A stretch of 64,000 nt of DNA from Prevotella sp. (GTDB lineage Bacteria; Bacteroidota; Bacteroidia; Bacteroidales; Bacteroidaceae). Shown one piece after another: positions 51,247 to 60,039 of this stretch; within the stretch, counting starts at the first letter, position 1, and the number at the start of each line of letters is the position of its first letter. The notes beneath the pieces are model-generated. The model saw nothing but the letters and a program-made list of their open reading frames with translations. It did no database searches and had not been told where the DNA came from. The position numbers and the translations under genes were made by a program. Where the stretch lies: NCBI GenBank assembly GCA_016286995.1, contig JAEEVA010000009.1, positions 1 through 64,000 on the forward strand. Direction: 5' to 3'.

Positions 51247-52017
51247 CTATTTCCCCAGAAATCTGGTGTCGAGATAGGCTTGGAAGGTGTCTTTGTAGAG
51301 GTCACCAATGGGCAGGTAGGTCTGTGCGTCGAGAATGACACGGTTCTTGTTGACCTCCTGAATCTTGGTGAGATTGACGATATAGGAACGGTGGATGCGC
51401 ATGAAGTTGTCGGGCAGGCGTTCCTCCATCTTCTTCATGGAAAGCAGCGTGATGATGGGCTTGGCCTCGCCTTCGAGCCATACCTTCAGATATTCGCTCA
51501 TAGCTTCAACGTACCGGATATCGCTGATGCTTACCTTGACGACACGGTAGTCGGTCTTGAGGAAGAATGTGTCGTCGTTTACGCCCCCTAAGTTAGGGGG
51601 TTGGGGGGCTGAAGAACTGCTAACGTTTCCCTTGTTCAGATCTCTGTCGTCCCCTAATTGAGGGGACAAACGCTCGCGCAGGCGGTTGGCTGCCCGCTGG
51701 AAATCCTGCAGGCCAAAGGGCTTCAACAGATAGTCGACGGCATTGACGCGGAAACCCTCGACGGCATATTCAGCATAGGCTGTGGTAAACACGATGAGAG
51801 GCGGAACGACCAGCGACTTCACAAAGTCCATGCCGTTGAGGTCGGGCATGTTGATGTCGCAGAAGATGGCATCCACCGTGTCCTTTTCCAGGAATTGCCG
51901 TGCTTCAATGGCACTCTGGCACGTGGCGGCCAACTCAAGGAACGGCACTTTGCCGATGTAGGCGGCAATCTGTTGGAGAGCCAGGGGCTCATCGTCTATG
52001 GCCAAGCATCTAATCAT
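51247..52017 (-). CDS. LytTR-type response regulator
   Basis: A 256-residue regulator. Receiver domain (1-115): CLAIDDEPLALQQIAAY, phosphoacceptor D54 in AIFCDINMPDLNGMDFV, conserved Lys in DYLLKPF. LytTR DNA-binding domain (about 150-250): VSISDIRYVEAMSEYLKVWL and FMRIHRSYIVNLTKIQEV. The linker (about 116-146) is an in-frame copy of a palindromic C-rich element (51583-51666) coding for SPQLGDDRDLNKGN and APQPPNLGG. Overlaps the kinase gene by ATGA; its likely targets are the beta-helix protein genes just upstream. Confidence 0.94.
   Translation of the reverse strand: MIRCLAIDDEPLALQQIAAYIGKVPFLELAATCQSAIEARQFLEKDTVDAIFCDINMPDLNGMDFVKSLVVPPLIVFTTAYAEYAVEGFRVNAVDYLLKPFGLQDFQRAANRLRERLSPQLGDDRDLNKGNVSSSSAPQPPNLGGVNDDTFFLKTDYRVVKVSISDIRYVEAMSEYLKVWLEGEAKPIITLLSMKKMEERLPDNFMRIHRSYIVNLTKIQEVNKNRVILDAQTYLPIGDLYKDTFQAYLDTRFLGK
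51583..51666. repeat. C-rich palindromic element inside the response regulator gene
   Basis: Left arm GCCCCCTAAGTTAGGGGG followed by TTGGGGGGCTGAAGAAC; right arm TTGTTCAGATCTCTGTCG then TCCCCTAATTGAGGGGAC. The same element, longer and better preserved, lies at 61283-61398. Confidence 0.82.
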
Positions 52018-53165
52018 GATAGTGGAATATTGAGTTCAACATGATACGTGTCGGGATTGTTATGAATCTTGAGCGTATAGTTATTTCCATAAATCAGGTT
52101 CAGACGCTTTTTCACGTTGGTCAGACCCACACCGCCTTTTTCTTCGTTAGGCTTTTCAGCCTTCGAGTTCTTGCAGGTAAAGTGGAGCGCGGAGGGGGAA
52201 ACGACTTCTGCCTTGACGTCGACAAACGACTCCTGCTGGTAGCTGATGCCATGTTTGAAGGCATTCTCCACAAAGCTAATCAGCATCAAGGGCGGCACTG
52301 TCTTGTCAGGGACCTCCTGCGGTAGGTCTACCGTAATTCTCACCTTGTCGGTATAGCGTAGCCGCATCAGTGTGATATAGTTGCGAATAAAGTCAAACTC
52401 CCGTGTCAGGGGAACATCGTGTTTGTCACCCTCGTAGAGCACGAAGCGCATCATCTTCGACAGTTCGAGGATGGTGTCCTTGGCCTTCTCGGGGTCGATG
52501 TCCACTAGGGCGTGGATGTTGTTGAGCGTATTCATGAAGAAGTGCGGGTTGATCTGATATTTCAGATACTCCAGTTGCTGTTCCAGGTTCTCCTTCTGCA
52601 GTTGCACCAGTTTCTTCTGGTCTTTGCGTGTCTTGAAGTAGAGTTTGACGCCGAGATTCATGCCACACATCAGGATAAGTACAACGATGGCAATGATGTC
52701 GTGTTGGCCGATGAATGTCGGTGGTTCTCCGTGATGGTGCTCGAAGGGTGGTGGCTCATGATTAAAGGCTTCATCCATCGGTGGACGGTCGTCGAGCATC
52801 TCCATTGGCGGACGGTTGCCATGCATCTCCATCGGTGGCCGGCGCTGGTGCATGAAGTCATCAGGCCGGTGACTGCACTGATAGAAAGAGAATATTCCTA
52901 CCATACAGAATGTCAGCAGCACATAGAGCCACCGTTTACGTCCATAGACCAGCATGGGAGCCAGCACGAAGTTATGAATAAGGAATAGCAGCAGGTAGAC
53001 GCCAAACTGTCGCCACACCACCAGAATCTCCTGCCAGTCGAAGTTGACGTTGGCATTGCTGGCGGTTCGTACCCAGAGGCTCAGCACGGGCGCTGCGAAG
53101 AGTAGTCCCCACAGCGCCGCGTAGGCTGCATTCTCATATCGTGACTGTTGTTCCATCCATTTCAT
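52014..53165 (-). CDS. LytS-type sensor histidine kinase with Met/His/Pro-rich loop
   Basis: A 383-residue kinase. Membrane helices are near residues 14-32, 50-70, 78-96 and 156-174. Between the third and fourth, residues 98-152 form a loop of HRPDDFMHQRRPPMEMHGN, then two more R-P-P-M units and FEHHHGEPP. The catalytic part has YLKYQINPHFFMNTLNNIHAL with phosphoacceptor H208 and a degenerate ATP-binding domain (PLMLISFVENAFKHGI, GGVGLTNVKKRLNLIYG). The loop composition suggests metal or surface sensing. Overlaps the regulator gene by 4 bp. Confidence 0.93.
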   Translation of the reverse strand: MKWMEQQSRYENAAYAALWGLLFAAPVLSLWVRTASNANVNFDWQEILVVWRQFGVYLLLFLIHNFVLAPMLVYGRKRWLYVLLTFCMVGIFSFYQCSHRPDDFMHQRRPPMEMHGNRPPMEMLDDRPPMDEAFNHEPPPFEHHHGEPPTFIGQHDIIAIVVLILMCGMNLGVKLYFKTRKDQKKLVQLQKENLEQQLEYLKYQINPHFFMNTLNNIHALVDIDPEKAKDTILELSKMMRFVLYEGDKHDVPLTREFDFIRNYITLMRLRYTDKVRITVDLPQEVPDKTVPPLMLISFVENAFKHGISYQQESFVDVKAEVVSPSALHFTCKNSKAEKPNEEKGGVGLTNVKKRLNLIYGNNYTLKIHNNPDTYHVELNIPLS

Positions 53166-53220
53166 AAAACGGACCTTTTGGTGTTTTATTGTTTGGTGTT
53201 GAGCGTTTTATGTTGGTGGT

Positions 53221-55251
53221 TCACCACCATGCACCGCCGGAATTGTAGTTTGTCAGTGTGACAGACGAGCCGCCGTTCACGGTGCCGCCAATGATGGTCA
53301 CACCTCCAAAATACTCTGTGCCGCTGCTGACCGTTACGCCACTGCTGAGAGTCGGTGTTGACGAGGTGTAGACGATGAGCTTTTGGCTGCCACCGCCACC
53401 AGGACCGCCGCCACCAGGACCACCGCCGCCAGGCCAGCCGCCACCGCCGCCGGAAGATGACTTCGTAGGCGTCTTGAAGGCTGCCACCAGTGTGCCGCCG
53501 TTGTAGAGTGCGTACCAGCTCTGCTCATTCCAAGAGGTGGTGTACTTGCACGTGCCACCGCTGATGCTGGCACCGTTCTCCAGATCGCCTACGGCAATGA
53601 TGGTGCCACCCGTGATGTATAGTTTCTTCTGTTCCTCGGTATTGGCATCGATGCTCTTCTCAGCACCACCCGAACCGATGGCATACACCAGTCCACCCTG
53701 GATGTAGCAGTTGCCGTTAGCGTCCAGACCGTCATTACCGGTAGAGCAGGCATAGACGTAGCCGCCTGAGATGGTGAGGTTGCCCGTGCCGTTCGTCGTA
53801 GTATTGTACGAGGCATTGATGGCATCGTCATTGGCGTTGACTGTCACCTGACCACCGGTGATGTCAATGCTCGTCTTGCTCTCTATGCCTTCACCGCCGG
53901 CCCCCGTTGTGGTGACACTGATATTGGCTTGGTCGCTGATGGTGATGGCACCGTCAGCCTTGATGCCTTTGGGCGACGATTTGTAGTCACTACTGTAGTT
54001 GTCGAGCTGGCGTGAATTAGTAACCACCGACAGTGTTCCCGTCGACGAAGCCACGACAGCATTACCTGACGTGCTAATGGTCACCGTACCACCGCTGACA
54101 TTCAGCGCACCGTCCACATTCAGGCCCTTGCCACCGGCTCCAGTGCTGGTGAGCGTCAGCGTGCCTCCGCTGATGGTCATGTTGCCGTCAGCACCTAAGC
54201 AGGCCGATGCCTTCGTCTTCACCTTGTCGGCATCCCACACGCCGCCGCCGGTGGTCTTGACGATAACGGTGCCGTCGGTGATCTTCATGTCGCCCTCACC
54301 CTTGATGCCCTTGGCGGCATTAGCGGTGACGGTGACGTTGATCGTACCACCCTCGATATAAATATTACCGGAGTCTTCGTCTTCATGGTCGGTCAGCTCA
54401 CCCGTGCTGACGCCTTCGTCGTTGTCGATGTCACACTGGATGCCGTCGTCGCCCGTGCCGCTGATGGTCAGCTCACCGCTCTCTATGAGGAAATATTCGT
54501 TGCATGACAGACCGTCCTTCGTGGCAGCGAGGATGTTGACGGTACAGTTCTTCATCTCCGTGTAGTCGCCGCTCTTGATGCCGTGGGCTGCACTGCCGTA
54601 GGCATAGACGTTGAGCACACCCTTGCCCTTCAGTTCCAGATGGCCTTTACAGTAGAGACAGCCTTTGGCAGTGCTGGCTGCGCTGTCCTTCAGCGTGTTG
54701 GTGCTACCCTTCTTGACACTGAAGTCAATGCGCTTGCCGTTGGTGATGTTGATGGGAGCACCATTGGGATTGGTCAGTTCCAGACCATTGACGGCCACCG
54801 TACACTTGGCGCTGCCGCCCAATGTCAATGAGCCGTCGGTACTGGTTCCGCTGAGGTTGTATGTTATCTCTGAAAACGTGCCGTCCTTGATAAGGTCGTT
54901 GGTGATGGCGTCACTCTGTGTGATGGTGACGTGGGCACCGCTGACGGAGGCGGTAATGTACTGTGCGATGTTGCCGGCTACATAGACCAGTGCCGCATCA
55001 CCGTTATAGACCACATTGACTTCGTTGTCGCTGACAGCTGTCTCGTCGGTCCACATCTTGGTAACCTCACTCAACTCAAATGTCTTGTTGAGGATGGTCA
55101 GCGAGGAACCGTTTGCGAATGTCATGGTTCCTGTCTGTGCAGAGGGGAACTGGTCGATGACACTGCCGTTGTTTGTAGAGACATTCAGTGTCTGCGCCAA
55201 ACTGACCATGCTGGTCAGCAGGGCTGCTATGGTTATCATCGTCGTTCTCAT
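53221..55251 (-). CDS. Secreted Cthe_2159-like beta-helix protein (carbohydrate-binding type)
   Basis: A 676-residue protein with signal peptide MRTTMITIAALLTSMVSLAQ. After an N-terminal domain of about 110 residues, strands of the form GNMTISGGTLTLTSTGAGGKG, GALNVSGGTVTISTSGNA and GNLTISGGYVYACSTGNDGLDANG repeat across residues 140-560, as in the Cthe_2159 family, a right-handed beta-helix known to bind plant polysaccharides. The end has a glycine run (SSSGGGGGWPGGGGPGGGG) and a further beta domain. Its start overlaps the stop of the small upstream gene (ATGA). Confidence 0.82.
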   Translation of the reverse strand: MRTTMITIAALLTSMVSLAQTLNVSTNNGSVIDQFPSAQTGTMTFANGSSLTILNKTFELSEVTKMWTDETAVSDNEVNVVYNGDAALVYVAGNIAQYITASVSGAHVTITQSDAITNDLIKDGTFSEITYNLSGTSTDGSLTLGGSAKCTVAVNGLELTNPNGAPINITNGKRIDFSVKKGSTNTLKDSAASTAKGCLYCKGHLELKGKGVLNVYAYGSAAHGIKSGDYTEMKNCTVNILAATKDGLSCNEYFLIESGELTISGTGDDGIQCDIDNDEGVSTGELTDHEDEDSGNIYIEGGTINVTVTANAAKGIKGEGDMKITDGTVIVKTTGGGVWDADKVKTKASACLGADGNMTISGGTLTLTSTGAGGKGLNVDGALNVSGGTVTISTSGNAVVASSTGTLSVVTNSRQLDNYSSDYKSSPKGIKADGAITISDQANISVTTTGAGGEGIESKTSIDITGGQVTVNANDDAINASYNTTTNGTGNLTISGGYVYACSTGNDGLDANGNCYIQGGLVYAIGSGGAEKSIDANTEEQKKLYITGGTIIAVGDLENGASISGGTCKYTTSWNEQSWYALYNGGTLVAAFKTPTKSSSGGGGGWPGGGGPGGGGPGGGGSQKLIVYTSSTPTLSSGVTVSSGTEYFGGVTIIGGTVNGGSSVTLTNYNSGGAWW

Positions 55252-55649
55252 TTTACTGCTACTTTAATGGTTCTACCGTTAATCTTCATCAAATAGACAC
55301 CCGTGGGCAGGTTAGAGCCGCTGGGCATCCGACGACCTTGCATATCGTAGACTTCCGTTGCCTCGCTGATGTTCAGGTCTTCTGTTGTCAGTGAACTGAT
55401 TCCAGTTGTCTGGCTGTTGGAGAATTCCATAGCCGTCAGATCATTCAGGGGAATGGTAGCCAACGTCTCGCTGTCACTGGTGACGACGAGGTTGGTGCCA
55501 CTGATGGATAGTGTCAGGTTGCTGGCTGCAACGGCCTGCTGGCCACTACTCGTCGTAAAGACAAGGTACTGGTAGTCACCAGCTGTAGCCCCCAAAGTGA
55601 GGGCTGCCAGCAGTGTAAGGAAAATCGCTCTTTTAATCATAATCATCAT
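55248..55649 (-). CDS. Small secreted protein with sorting-tail-like C-terminus
   Basis: A 133-residue protein: signal peptide KRAIFLTLLAALTLGATAG, then QYLVFTTSSGQQAVAASNLTLSI and a tail EVYDMQGRRMPSGSNLPTGV followed by YLMKINGRTIKVAVK. The tail pattern (Y-D-x-x-G-R, P-x-G-V-Y, K-x-x-V-K) resembles the type IX secretion or Prevotella C-terminal signal. No catalytic domain is seen. ATGs at 55649, 55646 and 55640 are all possible starts. Overlaps the next gene by 4 bp, so both are translated together. Confidence 0.72.
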   Translation of the reverse strand: MMIMIKRAIFLTLLAALTLGATAGDYQYLVFTTSSGQQAVAASNLTLSISGTNLVVTSDSETLATIPLNDLTAMEFSNSQTTGISSLTTEDLNISEATEVYDMQGRRMPSGSNLPTGVYLMKINGRTIKVAVK

Positions 55650-55685
55650 GTGATTGGTTATTTATTATTCATTGTTCATTGTCAG

Positions 55686-57503
55686 TTACCAATGTCCGCC
55701 AGGACCACCGCCGGGTTGTCCGCCAGGCTGACCGCCACCCATGCCGCCGCTGATGGTGTTCGAGGCTGTCACGCTGGTACTCGACGTGCCGATGTTCAGC
55801 GTATAGCTGCTGCCGCTCGTCAGGTCGGGAGCACTGATGACGATGGTGCCGTTATTATATGAGTAAGGAGGCATGGTGAACGAGACGATGGTCGTGGTGC
55901 CAGTGCTGACGCTGACCGTCTGGTTAGCCTGTACGGAGCCCGTCGTACTGATGATGCCCTGCGACGTGCTGCCCAGCGTGCCGTCGAAGCGTCCGCCGAT
56001 GCCGAAGATGTTTCCACCCGTGATGTATATCTTGTGCTGCTCGTCGATGTCGATGCCTGCCTCGGCACCACCGGCACCCATTGCAATCAGCGTGCCACCC
56101 TTCAGATACATGTTGCCGTTCGAGTCGATACCGTCGTTGTTGGTGCCTACCACCACGACTGTGCCGTCGCTGATAGTTAGGTCGCCACTCGAGTTGATGG
56201 CGTCATCGTGGGCTGAGACGACCACGGTACCGCCACTGATGGTCAGCGTACCCTTGCTCTCAATACCTTCGGCATTGTTGCCCGTAGTGCGAACCATGAT
56301 GTCGCCGCCACTGATCTCCAGCACACCGTGTACGTTCTTCGTACCAATCTTGACACCCTTGGGCGACGAGGTATAGGCATCGTCCAGATTGTCAGTATTG
56401 CCCGTATAGTTATGGTTTTCCTGAGTACCATCGCTGTAGTAGAGTCCACCCTCGGTAATGGCACGTATCTTGCCACCGCTGATGTAAGCCTCCCAGTCGG
56501 CCTTCAGACCCTTGCCGCCACTGCCGGTGGCCTTGACATAGATTTCGCCGCCCTTGATAGTCATGATGCTGTCGCACTTGATGCATGTTGCAGCCTTTGT
56601 CTCCAGGTCTTCCGTGTCCCACTCGCCATTACCTGTACAGATGACGGTGGTACGGCCGCCGTTAATGACGATGTCTTTCTCGCTGTTAATGCCTTTGGCA
56701 CCGTCGCCAGCCGTCTCAATATTGATGATGCCGCCGTTGATGACAACAGCCTCGCTGGCCTTGATGCCATGATTGAAGGTGGTGTTGACATAGACGTTGA
56801 CACCCTTCTCGAACAGCACATAGGTCTTGCCGTGGATGCCGTTGTTGTAGTTGCCGTAGATGTCGAGCGACCCCGTGCCACTCACCAGCAGCTTACCCTT
56901 GCTGTAGAGTGCGCCCTTATGGTCCTCGGTGGTGCCGTCAGTCAGCTTGTTGCTGCCCGTCAGCACAAGGTATGCCGCCGTCTTGGTTTCCAGGTCGAGG
57001 GCTGTCGACGCAGGATTGGTGATGTCGGCACCATTGAGGTTCACCTCATAGTTGGTTTTGCCCTCGATGGTCAGCGAACCGTTGGCCGTCTGACCGCTCA
57101 CCACGTAGCAGACGCCCTCCACTGAACCGTGGTTGGCAGTCACATGACCGTCGCTGACGGTAATCTCCACACCGTTCTCCGTTGTGGCTACAGGGTTCGA
57201 CATATCGATGTTGACCTTGGTGTCAAAGGTCTGCTGAGCGATATTGTCCTCAGCCTCAGGATAATAGGCGCTGGCGGCCTCCGTGGGTTCTGCCGTTGTC
57301 TTGTCGATGGCGACCGCAAAAGTGAGCAGCTCACCACTGGCTGCCGTAGAGCCACTGCCACCCGTATTGCCACCTCCCGACTGTTGTCCGTCAGTCGTCG
57401 TTTGCTGGCTATTGAACTCATTCGTCGGATCGTCCGATGAGCATGCTGTTGTTACAGCTGTCATGATGGCTATGAGCATCATACTGAAAATAATCTTCTT
57501 CAT
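55686..57503 (-). CDS. Cthe_2159-like beta-helix lipoprotein
   Basis: A 605-residue lipoprotein (MKKIIFSMMLIAIMTAVTTACSSDD, Cys21). After a Ser/Thr/Gly-rich linker come beta-helix coils with GSLTIEGKTNYEVNLNGADI, NGGIINIETAGDGAKGINSEK, GTLTISGGTVVVSAHDDAIN and GNMYLKGGTLIAMGAGGAEAG, the same family as the 676-residue protein. The end is glycine/proline-rich (GGMGGGQPGGQPGGGPGG). First gene of the operon, 36 bp before the small sorted protein; it has a strong promoter. Probably on the outer-membrane surface or in the periplasm. Confidence 0.85.
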   Translation of the reverse strand: MKKIIFSMMLIAIMTAVTTACSSDDPTNEFNSQQTTTDGQQSGGGNTGGSGSTAASGELLTFAVAIDKTTAEPTEAASAYYPEAEDNIAQQTFDTKVNIDMSNPVATTENGVEITVSDGHVTANHGSVEGVCYVVSGQTANGSLTIEGKTNYEVNLNGADITNPASTALDLETKTAAYLVLTGSNKLTDGTTEDHKGALYSKGKLLVSGTGSLDIYGNYNNGIHGKTYVLFEKGVNVYVNTTFNHGIKASEAVVINGGIINIETAGDGAKGINSEKDIVINGGRTTVICTGNGEWDTEDLETKAATCIKCDSIMTIKGGEIYVKATGSGGKGLKADWEAYISGGKIRAITEGGLYYSDGTQENHNYTGNTDNLDDAYTSSPKGVKIGTKNVHGVLEISGGDIMVRTTGNNAEGIESKGTLTISGGTVVVSAHDDAINSSGDLTISDGTVVVVGTNNDGIDSNGNMYLKGGTLIAMGAGGAEAGIDIDEQHKIYITGGNIFGIGGRFDGTLGSTSQGIISTTGSVQANQTVSVSTGTTTIVSFTMPPYSYNNGTIVISAPDLTSGSSYTLNIGTSSTSVTASNTISGGMGGGQPGGQPGGGPGGHW

Positions 57504-57563
57504 AATCGTTGTCCTTGTTTTAGTAATACAATCTGTTGGTATGTCACTTTTCTAATTCTGTTG

Positions 57564-57595
57564 CAAAGATAAGCATTACTTCCCTTTCCGCCAAA
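57564..57595 (-). promoter_or_regulatory. Promoter of the beta-helix/two-component operon
   Basis: On the - strand: TTTG (57592-57595), 20-bp spacer, TATCTTTG (57564-57571), 60 bp before the start codon at 57503. Confidence 0.78.
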
Positions 57596-57672
57596 AAACT
57601 TCAGCGAATACCCCTTTTTTTTCAGTGAATCGCCTCTCACCTCTTAATTCTTACCTCTTACTTCAAAATAAT

Positions 57673-57705
57673 AGAGACTCGAAGCTATCTCAGCGTCGAG
57701 TCTCT
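57673..57705 (-). terminator. Terminator of glnN
   Basis: A perfect 10-bp stem (57673-57682 with 57696-57705; arm AGAGACTCGA), followed on the - strand by ATTATTTTG. Confidence 0.72.
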
Positions 57706-57806
57706 CGCAAAACCTGAAGCTCGACAGACTCCAAGCGAGCTTGTGTCTGTCCTCGCTTCTCAGCAAACTTCAAACATTTGAGTGAACCTGTCAAAGGTTT
57801 CTCAAA

Positions 57807-60023
57807 TTATCTTATGAATAACAGCTCTCTGTATTTGGGCAACGGCCAAAGGGCGTCGTCAACAATCAGTTCGAGCTTGTCTATCTGGTAACGGATGGTG
57901 TCAAGATACGGCTCCACCTTATCATGATAGGCAATGGCCTTCTCGCGTTCGTCAACAATCTTGTTGGCGAGTTTACGGGCGTTGACGAGTTCCTCGACAC
58001 CTTTCTCGATGGCAGAGGTACGTTCGGCTATCTCCTCGATAATCTTGAGGTTGCGGGCGTTCAGTTTCTCGGCCTTGTCGACGGGGAACACGGTAGATAC
58101 GCTGTCGACATTCTTCAGCAGCTGGCTCTGGTAGCTGGTAGCGACGGGGATGATATGGTTCATCGACAGGTCACCCAATACACGGGCCTCAATCTGGATT
58201 TTCTTCGTATAAGTCTCCCACTTCACCTCGTTGCGGGCCTCGAGTTCTTTCTTGGTCATGACGCCAAGCGATTCGAACATCTGGATGCTCTCCTCGTCCA
58301 GGTAGCGTTCGAAAATCTTCGGGCACGACTTCTCAACGTCCAAGCCACGCTTCTCGGCCTCGATGACCCATTCATCTGAGTAGCCATTGCCATCGAAGCG
58401 GATAGGCTTACAGGTCTTGATATCCTCGCGGAGCACGTCGATGATGGCGTGGAACGTTGCACTGTGACCAGTACCGGCAAGTTTCTTCTCGAACTCAGGA
58501 ATACGGGCATCGACACGTTTCTTGAAGTCAACCAAAGCCTCAGCAACAGCAGAGTTCAGGGCAATCATGGCGCTGGCACAATTGGCCTCGGAACCTACAG
58601 CACGGAACTCAAAACGGTTGCCGGTGAAAGCGAAGGGTGACGTACGGTTACGGTCGGTATTGTCGATGAGCAACTCAGGAATCTCAGGGATGTCCATCTT
58701 CAAACCCTGCTTGCCAGTCATGGCGAGGATGTCGTCTTTGTCGGCCTTCTCGATGTGGTCGAGCAACTCGCTGACCTGCTTGCCGAGGAATGAGCTGACA
58801 ATGGCGGGAGGTGCCTCGTTGGCACCCAGACGATGGGCATTCGTAGCACTCATGATCGAGGCCTTCAGCAGACCGTTGTGCTTGTAGACACCCATCAGGG
58901 TCTCAACGATGAACGTGGCAAAGCGCAGATTCTGCTCAGCCGTTTTGCCAGGAGCATGCAGCAGGATACCGTTATCGGTAGAAAGGCTCCAGTTGTTGTG
59001 CTTACCTGATCCGTTGATGCCTGCGAAGGGCTTTTCGTGCAACAATACGCGGAAACCATGCTTGCGGGCCACGCGCTTCATCACCGACATCAGCAGCATG
59101 TTGTGGTCGACAGCCAGATTAGTTTCCTCGAAGATGGGAGCCAGCTCAAACTGGTTGGGAGCCACCTCGTTGTGGCGTGTCTTACAGGGAACGCCCAATT
59201 CCAGTGCCTCAATCTCCAGCTCACGCATAAAGGCGGCGACGCGCTCAGGGATGGAACCGAAGTAGTGGTCGTCCATCTGCTGGTTCTTGGCCGAGTCATG
59301 GCCCATCAGCGTGCGTCCCGTTAGCAACAGGTCAGGACGGGCAGCATAGAGACCCTCATCCACCAGGAAATACTCCTGCTCCCAACCGAGGTTCGAAGTG
59401 ACCTTCTTCACAGCTGGGTCGAAGTAATGGCAGACATCGACGGCGGCCACATTCACAGCATGCAGGGCACGCAGCAACGGTGCCTTATAGTCGAGTGCCT
59501 CACCACTATAAGAAATAAATACGGTGGGAATACAAAGCGTATCGTCGATGATGAAGACCGGCGATGTGGGGTCCCAGGCAGAATAGCCACGGGCCTCGAA
59601 GGTTGAGCGGATACCGCCAGAGGGGAACGAGCTGGCATCGGGTTCCTGCTGAACGAGCAGCTTGCCCGTAAACTCCTCGACCATACCGCCCTTGCCGTCG
59701 TGTTCGATAAACGAATCATGCTTCTCGGCAGTACCCTCTGTCAGAGGCTGGAACCAGTGGGTATAGTGCGTCACGCCATTCTCGGTGGCCCACTGCTTCA
59801 TGCCCTCGGCCACAGCGTCGGCCACGGCACGATCAAGGCGGGCGCCGTTGTCCATCACGTCAATCATCTTCTCGTACACGTCCTTTGGCAGGTACTTGTA
59901 CATTTTCTCACGATTGAAGACCTTCTTGCCAAAATACTTTGCGGGTCTTTCACTTGGTGCTTTTACGTCGAGCGGCTTCTTTTTGAATGCCTCACCGACA
60001 ACCTGAAATCTTAATGCTTCCAT
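57807..60023 (-). CDS. glnN: Type III glutamine synthetase
   Basis: A 738-residue GSIII, the length usual for this class. It makes glutamine from glutamate, ammonia and ATP. Motifs: FNREKMYKYLPKDVYEKM at the start, THYTHWFQPLTEGTAEKHDSFI, LLTGRTLMGHDSAKNQQMDDHYFG, RHNEVAPNQFELAPIFEETN and KPFAGINGSGKHNNWSLSTDNG (ATP/glutamate site), then GNRFEFRAVGSEAN. It follows dapL by 16 bp in the same direction. It is the assimilation partner of the glutamate synthase subunit at 63633-64000. Confidence 0.96.
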   Translation of the reverse strand: MEALRFQVVGEAFKKKPLDVKAPSERPAKYFGKKVFNREKMYKYLPKDVYEKMIDVMDNGARLDRAVADAVAEGMKQWATENGVTHYTHWFQPLTEGTAEKHDSFIEHDGKGGMVEEFTGKLLVQQEPDASSFPSGGIRSTFEARGYSAWDPTSPVFIIDDTLCIPTVFISYSGEALDYKAPLLRALHAVNVAAVDVCHYFDPAVKKVTSNLGWEQEYFLVDEGLYAARPDLLLTGRTLMGHDSAKNQQMDDHYFGSIPERVAAFMRELEIEALELGVPCKTRHNEVAPNQFELAPIFEETNLAVDHNMLLMSVMKRVARKHGFRVLLHEKPFAGINGSGKHNNWSLSTDNGILLHAPGKTAEQNLRFATFIVETLMGVYKHNGLLKASIMSATNAHRLGANEAPPAIVSSFLGKQVSELLDHIEKADKDDILAMTGKQGLKMDIPEIPELLIDNTDRNRTSPFAFTGNRFEFRAVGSEANCASAMIALNSAVAEALVDFKKRVDARIPEFEKKLAGTGHSATFHAIIDVLREDIKTCKPIRFDGNGYSDEWVIEAEKRGLDVEKSCPKIFERYLDEESIQMFESLGVMTKKELEARNEVKWETYTKKIQIEARVLGDLSMNHIIPVATSYQSQLLKNVDSVSTVFPVDKAEKLNARNLKIIEEIAERTSAIEKGVEELVNARKLANKIVDEREKAIAYHDKVEPYLDTIRYQIDKLELIVDDALWPLPKYRELLFIR

Positions 60024-60039
60024 AATTGTTTGTGATAAA

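Larger units (their letters stand above)
57504..57806. other. Intergenic region between glnN and the beta-helix operon
   Basis: It holds the operon promoter (57564-57595), TTAATTC/TTACCTC-type heptamers near 57640-57662, the glnN terminator (57673-57705) and a further weak hairpin near 57720-57765. No gene is seen. Confidence 0.6.

Noticed and set aside
56328..57125. Open frame of 265 codons opposite the beta-helix lipoprotein
   Set aside because: Antisense to repetitive beta-helix coding; composition reflects the repeats on the other strand.
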